Notes under the pieces: generated by a model
The model's database searches: none
Told to the model about the DNA's origin: nothing
What the model saw: the letters and a program-made list of their open reading frames with translations, nothing else
NCBI GenBank assembly: GCA_904387305.1
Contig: CAJFLB010000007.1
Coordinates: 1 to 47,871 of the forward strand
DNA from: an uncultured Clostridia bacterium
Lineage (GTDB): Bacteria > Bacillota > Clostridia > TANB77 > CAG-508
DNA: 47,871 bases
Reading direction: 5' to 3'
Position numbers and translations under genes: made by a program
In this document: positions 8,344 through 18,035 of the stretch, piece after piece
Layout of the letters: each line of letters begins with the position of its first letter
Numbering within the stretch: position 1 is the stretch's first letter

Positions 8344-8410
8344 AAAAAATGTTCGTAAAAAGTATTGACAATTTTTAAAATTGTAGATACAATAAAAGCG
8401 AACATTTTTT
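8344..8410 (+). promoter_or_regulatory. recN promoter inside a 12-bp inverted repeat
   Basis: TTGACA (8365-8370), 17 bases, then TACAAT (8388-8393) form a strong promoter. It is bracketed by a perfect inverted repeat, AAAAAATGTTCG (8344-8355) and CGAACATTTTTT (8399-8410). The right arm covers the likely transcription start. The GTTCG/CGAAC halves resemble halves of Gram-positive LexA boxes but are not spaced as one. Confidence 0.65.
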
Positions 8411-8506
8411 CATTTTATAAAAATATATTTTATGAAATGAAAAGCTACATTGCACAGAAAAATTGTCTGTGTATTGTTCAATAAAAGGAAAGTAGAGGAA
8501 TAAGTT

Positions 8507-10141
8507 ATGATATCATCTTTACATATTAGAAATATAGGGATTATAGAGGATTTAAGTATAGATTTTAATAAAGGATTAAATGTTTTAACAGGAGAAACAG
8601 GAGCAGGAAAAACTCTAATTATAGATTCACTTCAGATTATATCTGGAGGAAGATTTTCAAAAGAGATGATAAGAAAAGGAGAAAGCAACTCCTTTGTGGA
8701 GCTTTGTTTATATTGTCCAGAAAACGAAAAAGCCATAGAAGGAAATATTATTGTTTCAAGAGAAATCAATGTAAATGGTAAAAATATGTGTAAGATTAAC
8801 GGAAGAATGGTAACAGTAAACGAATTAAAAGATTTTATGAAACAGTTTATTGAAATCCATGGACAAAATGATAATCAAAATCTATTAGATAGCAAATTGC
8901 ACTTGAAATATTTAGATGGATTTATTGGAACAGAAATTTTAGGAAAATATAAGGAAACATATAGAACATTATACAATCGTTATTTAGAAATCAAAGAGGA
9001 ATTAAAGCAAAATTATGGTGATGATAAAGAAAGACAAAGAAAATTAGATTTATTAAAATATCAAACAGAAGAAATTGAACAAGCAAAACTAAAAGAAAAT
9101 GAGGAAGAAGGTTTAGAAGAAAAAAGGAAACTGTTTTTAAATTCAGAAAAAATTGTAGAAAATTTAACTGAAGCAGATAGTGTATTATCTGAAAATACCA
9201 TAGATAGTCTAAGTATGGCAATCCGAGCTTTAGAAAAGATAGAAGGGATTGATAAAAAATATGAAAAAGTAAGTAATAGCTTAAAAAGTTCCTATTATGA
9301 ACTACAAGAAATAGCAAGAGATATTAGTGGATATAAAGAAGATGTGTATTTTGATGAAGAAGAAAGAAATCATATAGAAGAAAGATTAGATACCATTTAT
9401 TCATTGAAAAGAAAATATGGAAATAGTATACAAGAAATATTAGAGTATAGCAAACAAATACAAGAAGAAATTGAGCATATAGAAAATTTAGAAGAATATA
9501 ACAACAAATTAAAGATAGAATTAAAGAAGATAGAAAAAGAAATGAATATATTAGGTAAAAAGATGAGCACTGTGAGAACAGAATATGCAGAAAAATTAAG
9601 TAAATCTATTAATAAAGAGTTAGTTGATTTAGAAATGAAGAATGCGAAAATCAATGTAAAAGTAGACTATAAAGAAGAAGAATTTTTCAAAACAGGAAAA
9701 GATATCGTTAAATTTTATATTACCACAAACTTAGGAGAAGATGAAAAAGAATTATCTAAAATTGCATCAGGTGGAGAAATGTCAAGAACAATGTTGGCAA
9801 TTAAAAAGGTGTTAGCAGATACTGATAAAATACCTGTATTGGTATTTGATGAAATTGATACAGGTATCAGTGGAAAAGCTGCTAATTCTGTAGCAAGTAA
9901 ATTAAAAGCAATTGCTAAAAAACATCAAGTTATGTGTATTTCACATTTACCAAACATTGCAGCAGTTGCAGATTATAATTATTTTATTAGTAAAAATGTT
10001 AAAGAAGAAAGAACCAAAACACAAATTAGATTATTAAAAGAAGATGAAGTTATAGAAGAAATTGCTAGAATTTCTTCTGGGGAAATTAATGAAGTTACTT
10101 TACAATATGCATTTGAATTAAGAAATAAAAAAGCAAGTTAA
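8507..10141 (+). CDS. recN: DNA repair protein RecN
   Basis: SMC-like ATPase that acts early in double-strand break repair, binding ends and helping assemble RecA. The 544 residues carry Walker A GETGAGKT (29-36), a central coiled-coil section, the ABC signature IASGGEMSRTMLAIK, and Walker B VLVFDEIDTGISG. Length is close to the family norm of about 550-570. The start has a modest RBS (GAGGAA). It stands alone between dps and eno, under a promoter flanked by an inverted repeat. Confidence 0.93.
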   Translation: MISSLHIRNIGIIEDLSIDFNKGLNVLTGETGAGKTLIIDSLQIISGGRFSKEMIRKGESNSFVELCLYCPENEKAIEGNIIVSREINVNGKNMCKINGRMVTVNELKDFMKQFIEIHGQNDNQNLLDSKLHLKYLDGFIGTEILGKYKETYRTLYNRYLEIKEELKQNYGDDKERQRKLDLLKYQTEEIEQAKLKENEEEGLEEKRKLFLNSEKIVENLTEADSVLSENTIDSLSMAIRALEKIEGIDKKYEKVSNSLKSSYYELQEIARDISGYKEDVYFDEEERNHIEERLDTIYSLKRKYGNSIQEILEYSKQIQEEIEHIENLEEYNNKLKIELKKIEKEMNILGKKMSTVRTEYAEKLSKSINKELVDLEMKNAKINVKVDYKEEEFFKTGKDIVKFYITTNLGEDEKELSKIASGGEMSRTMLAIKKVLADTDKIPVLVFDEIDTGISGKAANSVASKLKAIAKKHQVMCISHLPNIAAVADYNYFISKNVKEERTKTQIRLLKEDEVIEEIARISSGEINEVTLQYAFELRNKKAS

Positions 10142-10156
10142 ATTTGTATTCATAAT

Positions 10157-10321
10157 TTGCAAAAATGACATTTAATGATAGCTATAATTTTCAAACACCG
10201 CGTAAGCGAGCAAACCAACGTTAGTAAGTGCGATTGGAGCAATCAACAAATTTTTTTGTTTGTAGATTGTGACACACAAGGTGTAAAAAATTATAGCTAT
10301 CATTAAATGTCATTTTTGCAA
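10157..10321. repeat. Long intergenic palindrome with 35-bp perfect arms
   Basis: Arms 10157-10191 and 10287-10321 are perfect complements. The 95-base centre is GC-richer and contains further short stems (about 10240-10272) and the strings GCGTAAGCGAGC and GTGCGATTGGAG. There is no reading frame of note. It occupies most of the recN-eno gap. The centre does not clearly match the family at 22042, 33859, 37135 and 38305, so it is listed separately. Confidence 0.75.
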
Positions 10322-10422
10322 TAATTTATATAAAGTTGTATAGATTTTATGAATTTGTAAAAAATGTATATATAGGTAATTAGAATATATTTTAGAGCAT
10401 AAGCTCAAAGAAGGGAGATTTT

Positions 10423-11712
10423 ATGAAAAAGAAAGCATTAATTAAAAATGTAGAGGCAATAGAAATATTAGACTCAAGAGGAAATCCTACTATTCAAGTA
10501 GAAGTCATAACAGAAGAAGGTGTATGTGGAGTAGCAGCAGTTCCGTCAGGTGCTTCTACCGGAAGTTTTGAAGCGGTGGAATTACGTGATGGAGAAAAGA
10601 ATCGTTATCAAGGGAAAGGAGTTACAAAAGCCGTTGAAAATGTCAATAGAAAGATTAGTAAAAAAATAATGGGGATGAATGCATTTGAACAAAGAAAAAT
10701 AGACGAAGAAATGATAAGATTAGATGACACATTAAATAAATCTAATTTAGGAGCAAATGCGATTTTAGGTGTTTCGCTAGCAGTGGCAAAAGCAGCAAGT
10801 AATACATTAGGTATGGAATTATATAGATATATAGGAGGCATTCAAGCAAAAGAACTACCAGTACCTATGATGAACATATTAAATGGTGGAAAACACTCAG
10901 AAAATAATATTAGTATACAAGAATTTATGATTATGCCAATAGGGAATATTACTTTTGCAGAAAGGTTGAGAAGAGGAGCTGAAATTTATCATACTTTAAA
11001 AAAAGTATTGAAAGAAAAAGGATTTGACGTTGGAGTAGGAGATGAAGGTGGATTTGCTCCCAATTTAGAAAATGAAGAAATGGCTTTAGATGTCATTATA
11101 GAAGCAATAAAAACAGCAGGATATGAACCAGGAAAAGAAATTGTTTTAGCATTAGATGTAGCAAGTACAGAAATGAAAGAAGAAGCGAAGAAAATTGGAA
11201 AAGATGGATATTATTTCTGGAAAACAGATATATTAAAAAGTAATGAAGAAATGATAGAATATTTAGTAAACTTATGTAACAAATATCCAATCATATCTAT
11301 AGAAGATGGGTTAGCAGAGGAAGATTGGGATAATTGGCAAATATTAACTGAAAAATTAGGAAATAAAATACAACTAGTAGGTGATGATCTATTTGTAACC
11401 AATATGGCAAGATTAAAAAGAGGAATTGATAAAAAAGTAGCAAATGCCATTTTAATTAAACCAAATCAAATCGGAACTTTAACAGAAACTTTAGATACGA
11501 TTCAAATGGCAAAAGAAAATGGATATAGAACCATTATTTCACATAGATCTGGAGAAACGGAAGATACCACAATTGCAGACATTGTTGTTGCTATAAATGG
11601 TATGCAAATAAAAACAGGAGCGCCTTGTAGAACAGATAGAGTAGCAAAATATAATCGATTATTAAAAATTGAAAAGGGACTATTGGGACCGGATCTATTT
11701 GGACCCTTTTGA
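10423..11712 (+). CDS. eno: Enolase
   Basis: Glycolytic enzyme converting 2-phosphoglycerate to phosphoenolpyruvate. The 429 residues match family length and motifs: the N-terminal [22 protein letters not shown], metal ligands in [20 protein letters not shown] and VGDDLFVTN, and the catalytic Lys and His in LIKPNQIGT and [21 protein letters not shown] precedes the ATG. The last dozen residues, [10 protein letters not shown], do not resemble the usual acidic or aromatic enolase tail. The DNA encoding them is the left arm of a GGGAC inverted repeat whose right arm lies downstream. It appears that insertion of a repeat replaced the original C-terminus and stop codon. Confidence 0.95.
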   Translation: MKKKALIKNVEAIEILDSRGNPTIQVEVITEEGVCGVAAVPSGASTGSFEAVELRDGEKNRYQGKGVTKAVENVNRKISKKIMGMNAFEQRKIDEEMIRLDDTLNKSNLGANAILGVSLAVAKAASNTLGMELYRYIGGIQAKELPVPMMNILNGGKHSENNISIQEFMIMPIGNITFAERLRRGAEIYHTLKKVLKEKGFDVGVGDEGGFAPNLENEEMALDVIIEAIKTAGYEPGKEIVLALDVASTEMKEEAKKIGKDGYYFWKTDILKSNEEMIEYLVNLCNKYPIISIEDGLAEEDWDNWQILTEKLGNKIQLVGDDLFVTNMARLKRGIDKKVANAILIKPNQIGTLTETLDTIQMAKENGYRTIISHRSGETEDTTIADIVVAINGMQIKTGAPCRTDRVAKYNRLLKIEKGLLGPDLFGPF

Positions 11713-11835
11713 GAAGTTACAATATAATAAAGTAAAAAGTATAGAATACAAAATCTTTTTATATTCTATACTTTTTTCATATAATTATAATTAAACAATT
11801 AAAAAGGGTCCAAATAGATCTGGTCCCAATAGTCC
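11676..11835. repeat. GGGAC inverted repeat overlapping the end of eno
   Basis: The left arm 11676-11710 lies in the eno reading frame and its last coding residues; the right arm 11801-11835 is its reverse complement over 35 bases with one mismatch. Both contain the GGGAC / GGACC motifs found at 3904-3980 and 45765-45800. The eno terminator is held between the arms. Confidence 0.85.
11734..11776. terminator. Intrinsic terminator between eno and the VWA gene
   Basis: AAAAAGTATAGAATA (11734-11748) pairs with 11762-11776 and is followed by T residues on the plus strand. The A run on the other side would let it serve the convergent gene too. Confidence 0.85.
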
Positions 11836-11845
11836 CAAACCAAAT

Positions 11846-13198
11846 TTAATGTTTCATATTTCTATTTAAAGTATTAAATCTAACAAATGAATAAATTAAT
11901 GATCCAACTACGCCTGCAAATAAAGCAATCATAATAGGTGTACCAGCTGCAGGTAATTTAATTGGTGGTTCTGTAAGTTTTAATTTGGGTGTTACATCAG
12001 AAGTATCTTCAACTGTTTCACCATTAAAATCTGTATAAGAAATATCGACTCTTTCGTTAGTATCTAAAATAGGTCCAACAATATTACTATCAAAATCTTC
12101 TTTTAAGCTTAGAGTATATTGTACAGTAGCTGTTTCTCCTGGTTGTAATTCAGAAATTGTCCATGTAATAGAATTATTTTCAGTATCTACATCAGCTGAA
12201 ATAGTTCCGATATTTGGTTCAGAAACATAAGCAAATTCAAAGTTATCGATAATTTCTTGTGGGAAATAATCTGTAATGACAATATCTGTTAAGACTTGTT
12301 CAATTGGTAATAAATCATTATATATGTCATTTGTAATGGTTTGTTCAATTTCATTATCTTGTATATAATAGAATTTACCAACTGTTGGATTTTCTTCTGT
12401 ACCAAAAACTTCTTCAATAATATCGGCATATGTTTTATCATCTGGTCTAGTTCCAGGAGTGTCATTAGGATTAGAAATACCTGTAAGCATTGTAATAACA
12501 TTATATCCGGCACTTCCTAAAGATTCTAATTCTGTTTTTGTTTTATTAATCACATCATCTGAGAAGTACGTACCATCATAATCTAAAGCAACATTTGGAA
12601 CACCGTCTGTTAAAACAATCATATATTTGTTATTATCTTCCTCTGTGAAATATTGACTGGCTAATCTTAATCCAGATTGTAAATCTGTTCTAGGTCCAGT
12701 GTATTCGATATTGGAAATAGCAGATACCAATGCTTGAGAATCTGTTGATAAATCAGAAACTAAGTTAGCATCTTCAATAGTTCCTTCTTTAGAAACATCA
12801 GCATTTGTTGAGAAGCTAACAACACCAACTTTTAAATTGTCATTTCCCTCTAAAATAGTATTAACTAAAGTATTGGCAGATTCGATAACTAAATCTTCTC
12901 TAGTAGTTGTTCCTTCAACAATATCTTCCATACTTTGAGAGTTATCAATTACTAACATAACTTCTCCTGTTGGTTGTAAAGAGGTTTCTTCATTTGTTAC
13001 TTGTAATTGAAGGGTAACTTCTTTATTGGTTAAATCTTTTTCAATTAATTTTTTTTCAAAACTTGAATTATCTCCAATTTCTATTGTACAAACAGGTTCT
13101 TCAACCACTGTCATGGTAACAGTATCATAAGATGCAAAAGAGATGTTTGCAATTAAAATTAGAATTAAAAATAAGGTAATTAAAACACTTTTTTTCAT
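11846..13198 (-). CDS. Cell-surface VWA-domain protein with LPAAG-type C-terminal sorting signal
   Basis: The 450-residue product has a signal peptide (about residues 1-23), a von Willebrand factor A domain with an intact MIDAS site (DNSQS in VIDNSQSM, the Thr in GPRTDLQSG, and the Asp in VLTDGVPN), then a DUF11-like beta region (ITDYFPQEIIDNF, WTISELQPGETATVQY). It ends with LPAAG, a hydrophobic segment and a basic tail, which is the order of a sortase substrate although LPAAG departs from LPxTG. A sortase is encoded at 40275-40973. The start at 13198 is chosen over one five codons upstream because GGAGG lies just before it. It is probably an adhesin or pilus-like surface protein; the ligand is unknown. 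Confidence 0.85.
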   Translation of the reverse strand: MKKSVLITLFLILILIANISFASYDTVTMTVVEEPVCTIEIGDNSSFEKKLIEKDLTNKEVTLQLQVTNEETSLQPTGEVMLVIDNSQSMEDIVEGTTTREDLVIESANTLVNTILEGNDNLKVGVVSFSTNADVSKEGTIEDANLVSDLSTDSQALVSAISNIEYTGPRTDLQSGLRLASQYFTEEDNNKYMIVLTDGVPNVALDYDGTYFSDDVINKTKTELESLGSAGYNVITMLTGISNPNDTPGTRPDDKTYADIIEEVFGTEENPTVGKFYYIQDNEIEQTITNDIYNDLLPIEQVLTDIVITDYFPQEIIDNFEFAYVSEPNIGTISADVDTENNSITWTISELQPGETATVQYTLSLKEDFDSNIVGPILDTNERVDISYTDFNGETVEDTSDVTPKLKLTEPPIKLPAAGTPIMIALFAGVVGSLIYSFVRFNTLNRNMKH

Positions 13199-13329
13199 AC
13201 GTAATCCTCCCATAAATTTATTTCAATATATATTGTAACACAAGAAATAAAAAATACAACAAATTTGTAGAAAAAATCAAAAAAATGTGATAAAATAGGA
13301 CATGCAAATAAAAATAAAAAGGTGATAAC

Positions 13330-15330
13330 ATGTTAGAGAATATAAACTCTCCAGAAGATTTGAAAAAATTAAGTATTTTAGAAGAACAAAAATTAGCAGA
13401 AGAAATCAGAAAATATATACTAGACATTGTATCAAAAAATGGTGGACATTTGGCTTCAAATTTAGGAGTAGTAGAATTAACATTAGCATTACATAATGTA
13501 TTTGATTTTAAAAAAGATAAAATTGTATGGGATGTAGGGCATCAAACCTATGTGCATAAAATTTTAACAGGAAGAAAAGAAGCTTTAAAAACATTAAGGA
13601 CTTTAAATGGGATTGCAGGTTTTCCAAAAACAAATGAATCTCCATATGACTTTTTTAATACTGGACATAGTAGTACTTCTATATCAGCAGCTTTAGGAAT
13701 GGCAAGAGCAAGAGACTTAAAAGGAGAAAATTATTCAGTTTTAGCTGTCATTGGTGATGGTGCTATGACTGGAGGGATGGCATTAGAAGCATTAAATGAT
13801 GTGGGATATAGTAAAACCAAGATGACAATTATCTTAAATGATAATGAAATGAGTATTTCACCAAATATTGGTGGATTAAATATGTTACTAAGTAAATTAA
13901 GAACTAAAAAAATGTATACAAGATCAAATGTCATTATGAAAAAAAGAATTAGCAAAATACCAGTTATCGGAAAACCAATTGTGAAGATGGTACAAGTAAT
14001 AAAGAGAAGTATTAAACAATTAATTATACCCAAAATGTTTTTTGAAGATATTGGTTTTACCTACTTAGGACCAGTAGATGGACATAATTTAGAAGAATTA
14101 CAAAGTATTTTGACATTAAGTAAACAGATTGATAATCCTGTATTAATACATGTATTAACCAAAAAAGGAAAAGGATATGAAATTGCAGAAAAAAATCCAG
14201 ATAAATTTCATGCAACTGGACCTTTTGATATTGAAACAGGAAAAAGTAAGAAAGAAAAGGGAAAAGATTATTCTAAAGTATTTGGAGATAAATTAGTAGA
14301 ATTAGCAAAGAAAAATGAACAGATTGTGGCCATTACAGCTTCTATGAAAGATGGTACAGGCCTTACGAGATTTAGTCAAGAATTTCCTAATCGATTTTTT
14401 GATATTGGAATTGCAGAGCAACATGCATTAGGATTAGCAGCAGGTATGGCAATGGATGGAATGATACCAGTTGTTCCTATTTATTCGTCATTTTATCAAA
14501 GAGCATATGACCAGGTAATTCATGATATAGCACTTCAAAATTTACCAGTGATTATGTGTGTGGATAGAGCAGGGATTGTGGGAGCAGATGGAGAAACTCA
14601 TCAAGGAACATTAGATATGGCATTTTTTAGATTAGTTCCAAATTTAACAATCTTAGCACCAAAAGATTTTCAAGAATTAGAAGATATGTTAGCATTTGTA
14701 GTAGAATTGAAAAAGCCAGTGGTAATTCGATATCCAAGAGGCGGAGAAGATAAAGAGCCATTTGAAAAGCATGAAAACATAGAAGAAGGAAAAGCAGAAA
14801 TACTAAAAGAAGGAAAAGATATATCTGTATTGACAATTGGAAAAACAGTAGCAAGAGGAATAAAAATTGCAAAAAAACTTCAAAATATAAATATAGATGC
14901 AGAAGTAATCAATGTTAGATTTTTAAAACCATTAGATGTAGAGACACTAAAGAAATCAATAGAAAAAACAAAAAAAGTAGCTACCATAGAGGATGGAACG
15001 ATTGTCAATGGATTAGGTACAGCTATAAAAGAATTGGTAATAGATAATCATATGGAAGATGTAGAAGTAAAAGCCTATGCTTATCCAGATAAGTTTATTC
15101 AACATGGAAGTGTTGATGAATTAGAAAAAATATATCATTTAGATGAAGATGCTATTGTAGAAGACATACAAAAACACATAGAATTAGAGTTGAATAAAAG
15201 AAATGAAGATGAAAAAGAAACAGAAGAAAATTTAAATGAGAGCAAAGAAAAGGATAAACATGCAAAAGCAGAAGAAGTAAAGAAAAACAATAGACATAAA
15301 AATAAGAAAAGAAAGATTAAAACAATGTAA
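13330..15330 (+). CDS. dxs: 1-deoxy-D-xylulose-5-phosphate synthase
   Basis: Thiamine-diphosphate enzyme joining pyruvate and glyceraldehyde 3-phosphate in the first step of the MEP isoprenoid pathway. Motifs include GGHLASNLGVVELT, WDVGHQTYVHKILTGR, the ThDP-binding GDGAMTGGMALEALNDVG, and the transketolase pyrimidine-binding FDIGIAEQHALGLAAGMA. At 666 residues it is longer than usual because the last 45 or so form a Lys/Glu-rich tail (after LELNKRNED) not needed for the fold. RBS AAGGTGA precedes the ATG. ylmH follows after a hairpin-containing gap. Confidence 0.95.
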   Translation: MLENINSPEDLKKLSILEEQKLAEEIRKYILDIVSKNGGHLASNLGVVELTLALHNVFDFKKDKIVWDVGHQTYVHKILTGRKEALKTLRTLNGIAGFPKTNESPYDFFNTGHSSTSISAALGMARARDLKGENYSVLAVIGDGAMTGGMALEALNDVGYSKTKMTIILNDNEMSISPNIGGLNMLLSKLRTKKMYTRSNVIMKKRISKIPVIGKPIVKMVQVIKRSIKQLIIPKMFFEDIGFTYLGPVDGHNLEELQSILTLSKQIDNPVLIHVLTKKGKGYEIAEKNPDKFHATGPFDIETGKSKKEKGKDYSKVFGDKLVELAKKNEQIVAITASMKDGTGLTRFSQEFPNRFFDIGIAEQHALGLAAGMAMDGMIPVVPIYSSFYQRAYDQVIHDIALQNLPVIMCVDRAGIVGADGETHQGTLDMAFFRLVPNLTILAPKDFQELEDMLAFVVELKKPVVIRYPRGGEDKEPFEKHENIEEGKAEILKEGKDISVLTIGKTVARGIKIAKKLQNINIDAEVINVRFLKPLDVETLKKSIEKTKKVATIEDGTIVNGLGTAIKELVIDNHMEDVEVKAYAYPDKFIQHGSVDELEKIYHLDEDAIVEDIQKHIELELNKRNEDEKETEENLNESKEKDKHAKAEEVKKNNRHKNKKRKIKTM

Positions 15331-15361
15331 GTTAAAGGGCCAACAATCAATTATAAGGGGA

Positions 15362-15410
15362 GGGACATTCCTTAACCTAAGAAAAAATCTTAGATGTAAA
15401 GGAGTGTCCC
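15362..15410. repeat. Hairpin with GGGAC arms between dxs and ylmH
   Basis: GGGACATTCCTT (15362-15373) pairs with 15399-15410 (one G-T), and an inner CTAAG/CTTAG stem closes the loop. There is no T run, so it does not look like a terminator. It shares the GGGACATT string with the other GGGAC elements. Confidence 0.65.
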
Positions 15411-15441
15411 TTGACATTAGAAAAAGGAGAGAATAACATAA

Positions 15442-16245
15442 ATGAATAAACAAGAACTGTTAAAAGATTACAAAAAGCAAGAAGATAAATTATGTTTGTC
15501 ACAAGTATTAGACAAAATAGAAATATCATCAAAAAGAGAAAAAATCGAATATACAGATTTTTTAGATATGTATCAAGTATCTTTGGTAGAAAACTTTTTA
15601 AGAAAAATACAATTGCAAAATTTTAAATTATATGGTGGCTATGAAGATGCAGAAAGAAAGGTATTAATCACTTTCCCTAAAAAATTTGATAATAACATGT
15701 TAGAAAAAAACTATGACAAGATTTTAAAAGTTGTAAGGATTCAATTACCAGAAGAAGAAAAAGGAAAATATTCACATAGAAATTACTTAGGTGGAATTGT
15801 AAAATTAGGATTAAAAAGAGAAAAAGTAGGAGATATTCTTGTGGGAGAAGAAGGTGCAGATATTATAACTGTCAGTGATTTTGTGGATGTTTTAAAAACA
15901 CAATTACCATCTCTTACAAGATTTGAAAATGCCAAGATAGAAATCGAAAAGATACAAAATGTAAGAAAGTTAGAAATAAAGGTAGAAGAAGTTAGCATTA
16001 TTGTTCCATCATTACGATTAGACAATATTGTATCAGATTTAGCAAGAACCTCTAGAAGTAAAGCATCAGAAATTATTGCACAAGAAAGAGTATTTGTGAA
16101 TGGACAAAATGAAACAAAGAATTCAAAACAAGTAAAATGTGGAGATATCATAACTATTAGGGGAAAAGGTAGATATATTATTAAAGAATTTACAGGCACA
16201 ACCAGAAGTGGAAGAACAGTAGTATTAGTAGAAAAATATATTTAA
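15442..16245 (+). CDS. ylmH: YlmH family RNA-binding protein with C-terminal S4 domain
   Basis: The 267 residues match YlmH: an N-terminal adaptor region, a middle domain containing YSHRNYLGGIVKLGLKREKVGDI, and a C-terminal S4 domain (about 185-245; LRLDNIVSDLARTSRSKASEIIAQERVFVNG). In Bacillus YlmH lies in the cell-division ylm cluster and acts on stalled ribosomes and tRNA; here it stands between dxs and a convergent tsaB gene instead. RBS AAAGGAGA lies about 10 bases before the ATG. The family is clear; the role is from family knowledge. Confidence 0.85.
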   Translation: MNKQELLKDYKKQEDKLCLSQVLDKIEISSKREKIEYTDFLDMYQVSLVENFLRKIQLQNFKLYGGYEDAERKVLITFPKKFDNNMLEKNYDKILKVVRIQLPEEEKGKYSHRNYLGGIVKLGLKREKVGDILVGEEGADIITVSDFVDVLKTQLPSLTRFENAKIEIEKIQNVRKLEIKVEEVSIIVPSLRLDNIVSDLARTSRSKASEIIAQERVFVNGQNETKNSKQVKCGDIITIRGKGRYIIKEFTGTTRSGRTVVLVEKYI

Positions 16246-16250
16246 TATAA

Positions 16251-16282
16251 AAATAGTCAATGGCTTTCATTGACTATTTTTT
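16251..16282. terminator. Bidirectional terminator between ylmH and tsaB-rimI
   Basis: AAATAGTCAATG (16251-16262) pairs with 16268-16279 and is followed by T residues. The right arm overlaps the stop codon of the minus-strand gene. Confidence 0.85.
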
Positions 16283-17383
16283 CATAAGAATTGCATCATA
16301 TTTGTTATCATAATATTGTTTCCTTCTGCCACATTCTTTAAAACCTAATTTTTGATATAAAGAAATTGCAGAAAAATTCTCTTCATTGACTTCAAGATGA
16401 ATCATTTTAATACCTTTATCTTTGCAAATAGCAAGAATATGATTTAGCAATAAAGTAGCAATTCCTTGTCTTCTATAATCCTTTTTTACAGCAATATTCA
16501 TAATATCTGCTTCATCTAATATGATTTTTATTCCAGCAAATCCAACGATTTTGTTTTCATATTTAGCACAGATAAAGTGGGAAGTTTCACTAGTCAATTC
16601 ATCCTTCAAAATATCGATATTCCAAAAATCATCAAAATTAGAGATATCTAAATTGTCTAAATCAGATATTTTCATATCTTCAATAATAATATTTTTTTCT
16701 TCTAATTGTCTTTGGGCTTGTGGCTTTTTTAAATAAAGAGGAAGAAGATTTTTATCTTCACCGAATTGTGTGTATTTATGGATTCCAGCAATTCCTAAAG
16801 CATAGACATCAACAATATCCAAGTTATCATTGTCAGATAAAACAAAATTAGATGAAGCTGCTTCAATCTTGTCTTTATATACTTCACAAGCGTCTCCTAT
16901 GAAGGCAATAGTTGAATTTGTATATTTATAATTTAAGAAAGTTAAACAATTTTCAATACTATCTGCCTTTGGAGTTTCTAATAAAGTATAATGATTATTT
17001 TCGAATTGATATACTGCATAATAGCAATTATCATTTTTACAATCAATCATACTGCAAATGATACCATCTGTTTTTATAGAATAAGCTAATCCTTCAAGAG
17101 AAGAAATACCAACAGAAGGAATATCTAAACTATCTGAAAAGGCTTTAACTGTTGCAACTCCAATACGAATACCAGTAAAAGAACCAGGACCAATATCACA
17201 AACGAATAAATCCATTTGAGATAAAGTTAAATTGGTTTCTTCTAATATTTGCTTAATAAGTGGCATTAAACTTTCTGAATGTGTTAATCCATTATTTAAT
17301 TCTATTTTTTTTACTAAATTTTCGTCTTCTAATATAGCAACACTACATATTTTGCTAGAAGTTTCAATACTTAATACTTTCAA
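16274..17383 (-). CDS. tsaB-rimI: Fused TsaB (t6A synthesis) and RimI-type N-acetyltransferase
   Basis: Residues 1 to about 225 are TsaB, the TsaD-partner subunit of the complex making N6-threonylcarbamoyladenosine in tRNA (MKVLSIETSSKICSVAIL, DIGPGSFTGIRIGVATVKAF). Residues about 235-369 form a GNAT acetyltransferase of the RimI type, with the acetyl-CoA loop VKKDYRRQGIATLLLNHIL and the ENFSAISLYQKLGFKECGRR segment; RimI acetylates the N-terminal Ala of ribosomal protein S18. The two are commonly adjacent genes; here they are one 369-residue polypeptide with no stop between them. tsaE lies directly upstream with one base between. Confidence 0.92.
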   Translation of the reverse strand: MKVLSIETSSKICSVAILEDENLVKKIELNNGLTHSESLMPLIKQILEETNLTLSQMDLFVCDIGPGSFTGIRIGVATVKAFSDSLDIPSVGISSLEGLAYSIKTDGIICSMIDCKNDNCYYAVYQFENNHYTLLETPKADSIENCLTFLNYKYTNSTIAFIGDACEVYKDKIEAASSNFVLSDNDNLDIVDVYALGIAGIHKYTQFGEDKNLLPLYLKKPQAQRQLEEKNIIIEDMKISDLDNLDISNFDDFWNIDILKDELTSETSHFICAKYENKIVGFAGIKIILDEADIMNIAVKKDYRRQGIATLLLNHILAICKDKGIKMIHLEVNEENFSAISLYQKLGFKECGRRKQYYDNKYDAILMKK

Positions 17384-17384
17384 T

Positions 17385-17852
17385 TTAATCCTCCAATTTA
17401 TTTAATAATTCATCATATTTGTCACCATATGATGTAATATTTAAAATTCTAGTATTCTCATCATTATCATTTCTTTCAAATTGAATATGAATATAGTCTT
17501 TAGGAAGAGCATCTTGGATAATCTCACCCCATTCAATAATACAAATTCCGTTTTCAAAATATTCTTCTCCGCCAATAGCATAAAATTCAGAAGAATCTTC
17601 TAAACGATAGACATCAAAATGAAAAATATTTGTATCATCTTTGATATATTCATTAACAATGGTAAAAGTAGGACTAGAAATTTCATCTTCTAATCCATAA
17701 TATGTCAAAATACCTTCTGTTAATTTTGTTTTTCCTGAACCTAATTCACCTGTTAAAACAACAGTATCTCCTTTTTGTAAGAGACTAGCTAATGTTTTTC
17801 CGAAATTTAATGTTTCTTTTTCATTATGGGATATAAATTTTACATGTTTCAT
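17385..17852 (-). CDS. tsaE: tRNA t6A biosynthesis ATPase TsaE
   Basis: ATPase that drives turnover of the TsaB-TsaD complex in t6A synthesis. The 155 residues contain Walker A GELGSGKTKLTEGI, a SSPTFTIVNEY segment, and HFDVYRLEDSSEFYAIGGEEYF, followed by the IIEWGE motif, all diagnostic. It starts a two-gene operon with tsaB-rimI on the minus strand. RBS GAGGTATG lies close to the start. Confidence 0.93.
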   Translation of the reverse strand: MKHVKFISHNEKETLNFGKTLASLLQKGDTVVLTGELGSGKTKLTEGILTYYGLEDEISSPTFTIVNEYIKDDTNIFHFDVYRLEDSSEFYAIGGEEYFENGICIIEWGEIIQDALPKDYIHIQFERNDNDENTRILNITSYGDKYDELLNKLED

Positions 17853-18035
17853 AACATACCTCTAAACTCATATTTTCAAGTGATATTATACTATATGTTA
17901 AAAAAAAATACAAACATAAATTGATATAATTATATAGATTTCCTAGGAATTAGACATTGAATAGTAGCAAAAAAGTATGTTATAGTAAATATACAACGCG
18001 TTTTTATTACAATTCTATGACATTCAAAAAAAATG

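Noticed and set aside
10142..10422. Possible non-coding RNA or riboswitch before eno
   Set aside because: The structure is dominated by perfect long arms typical of a repeat element, not by conserved riboswitch motifs.
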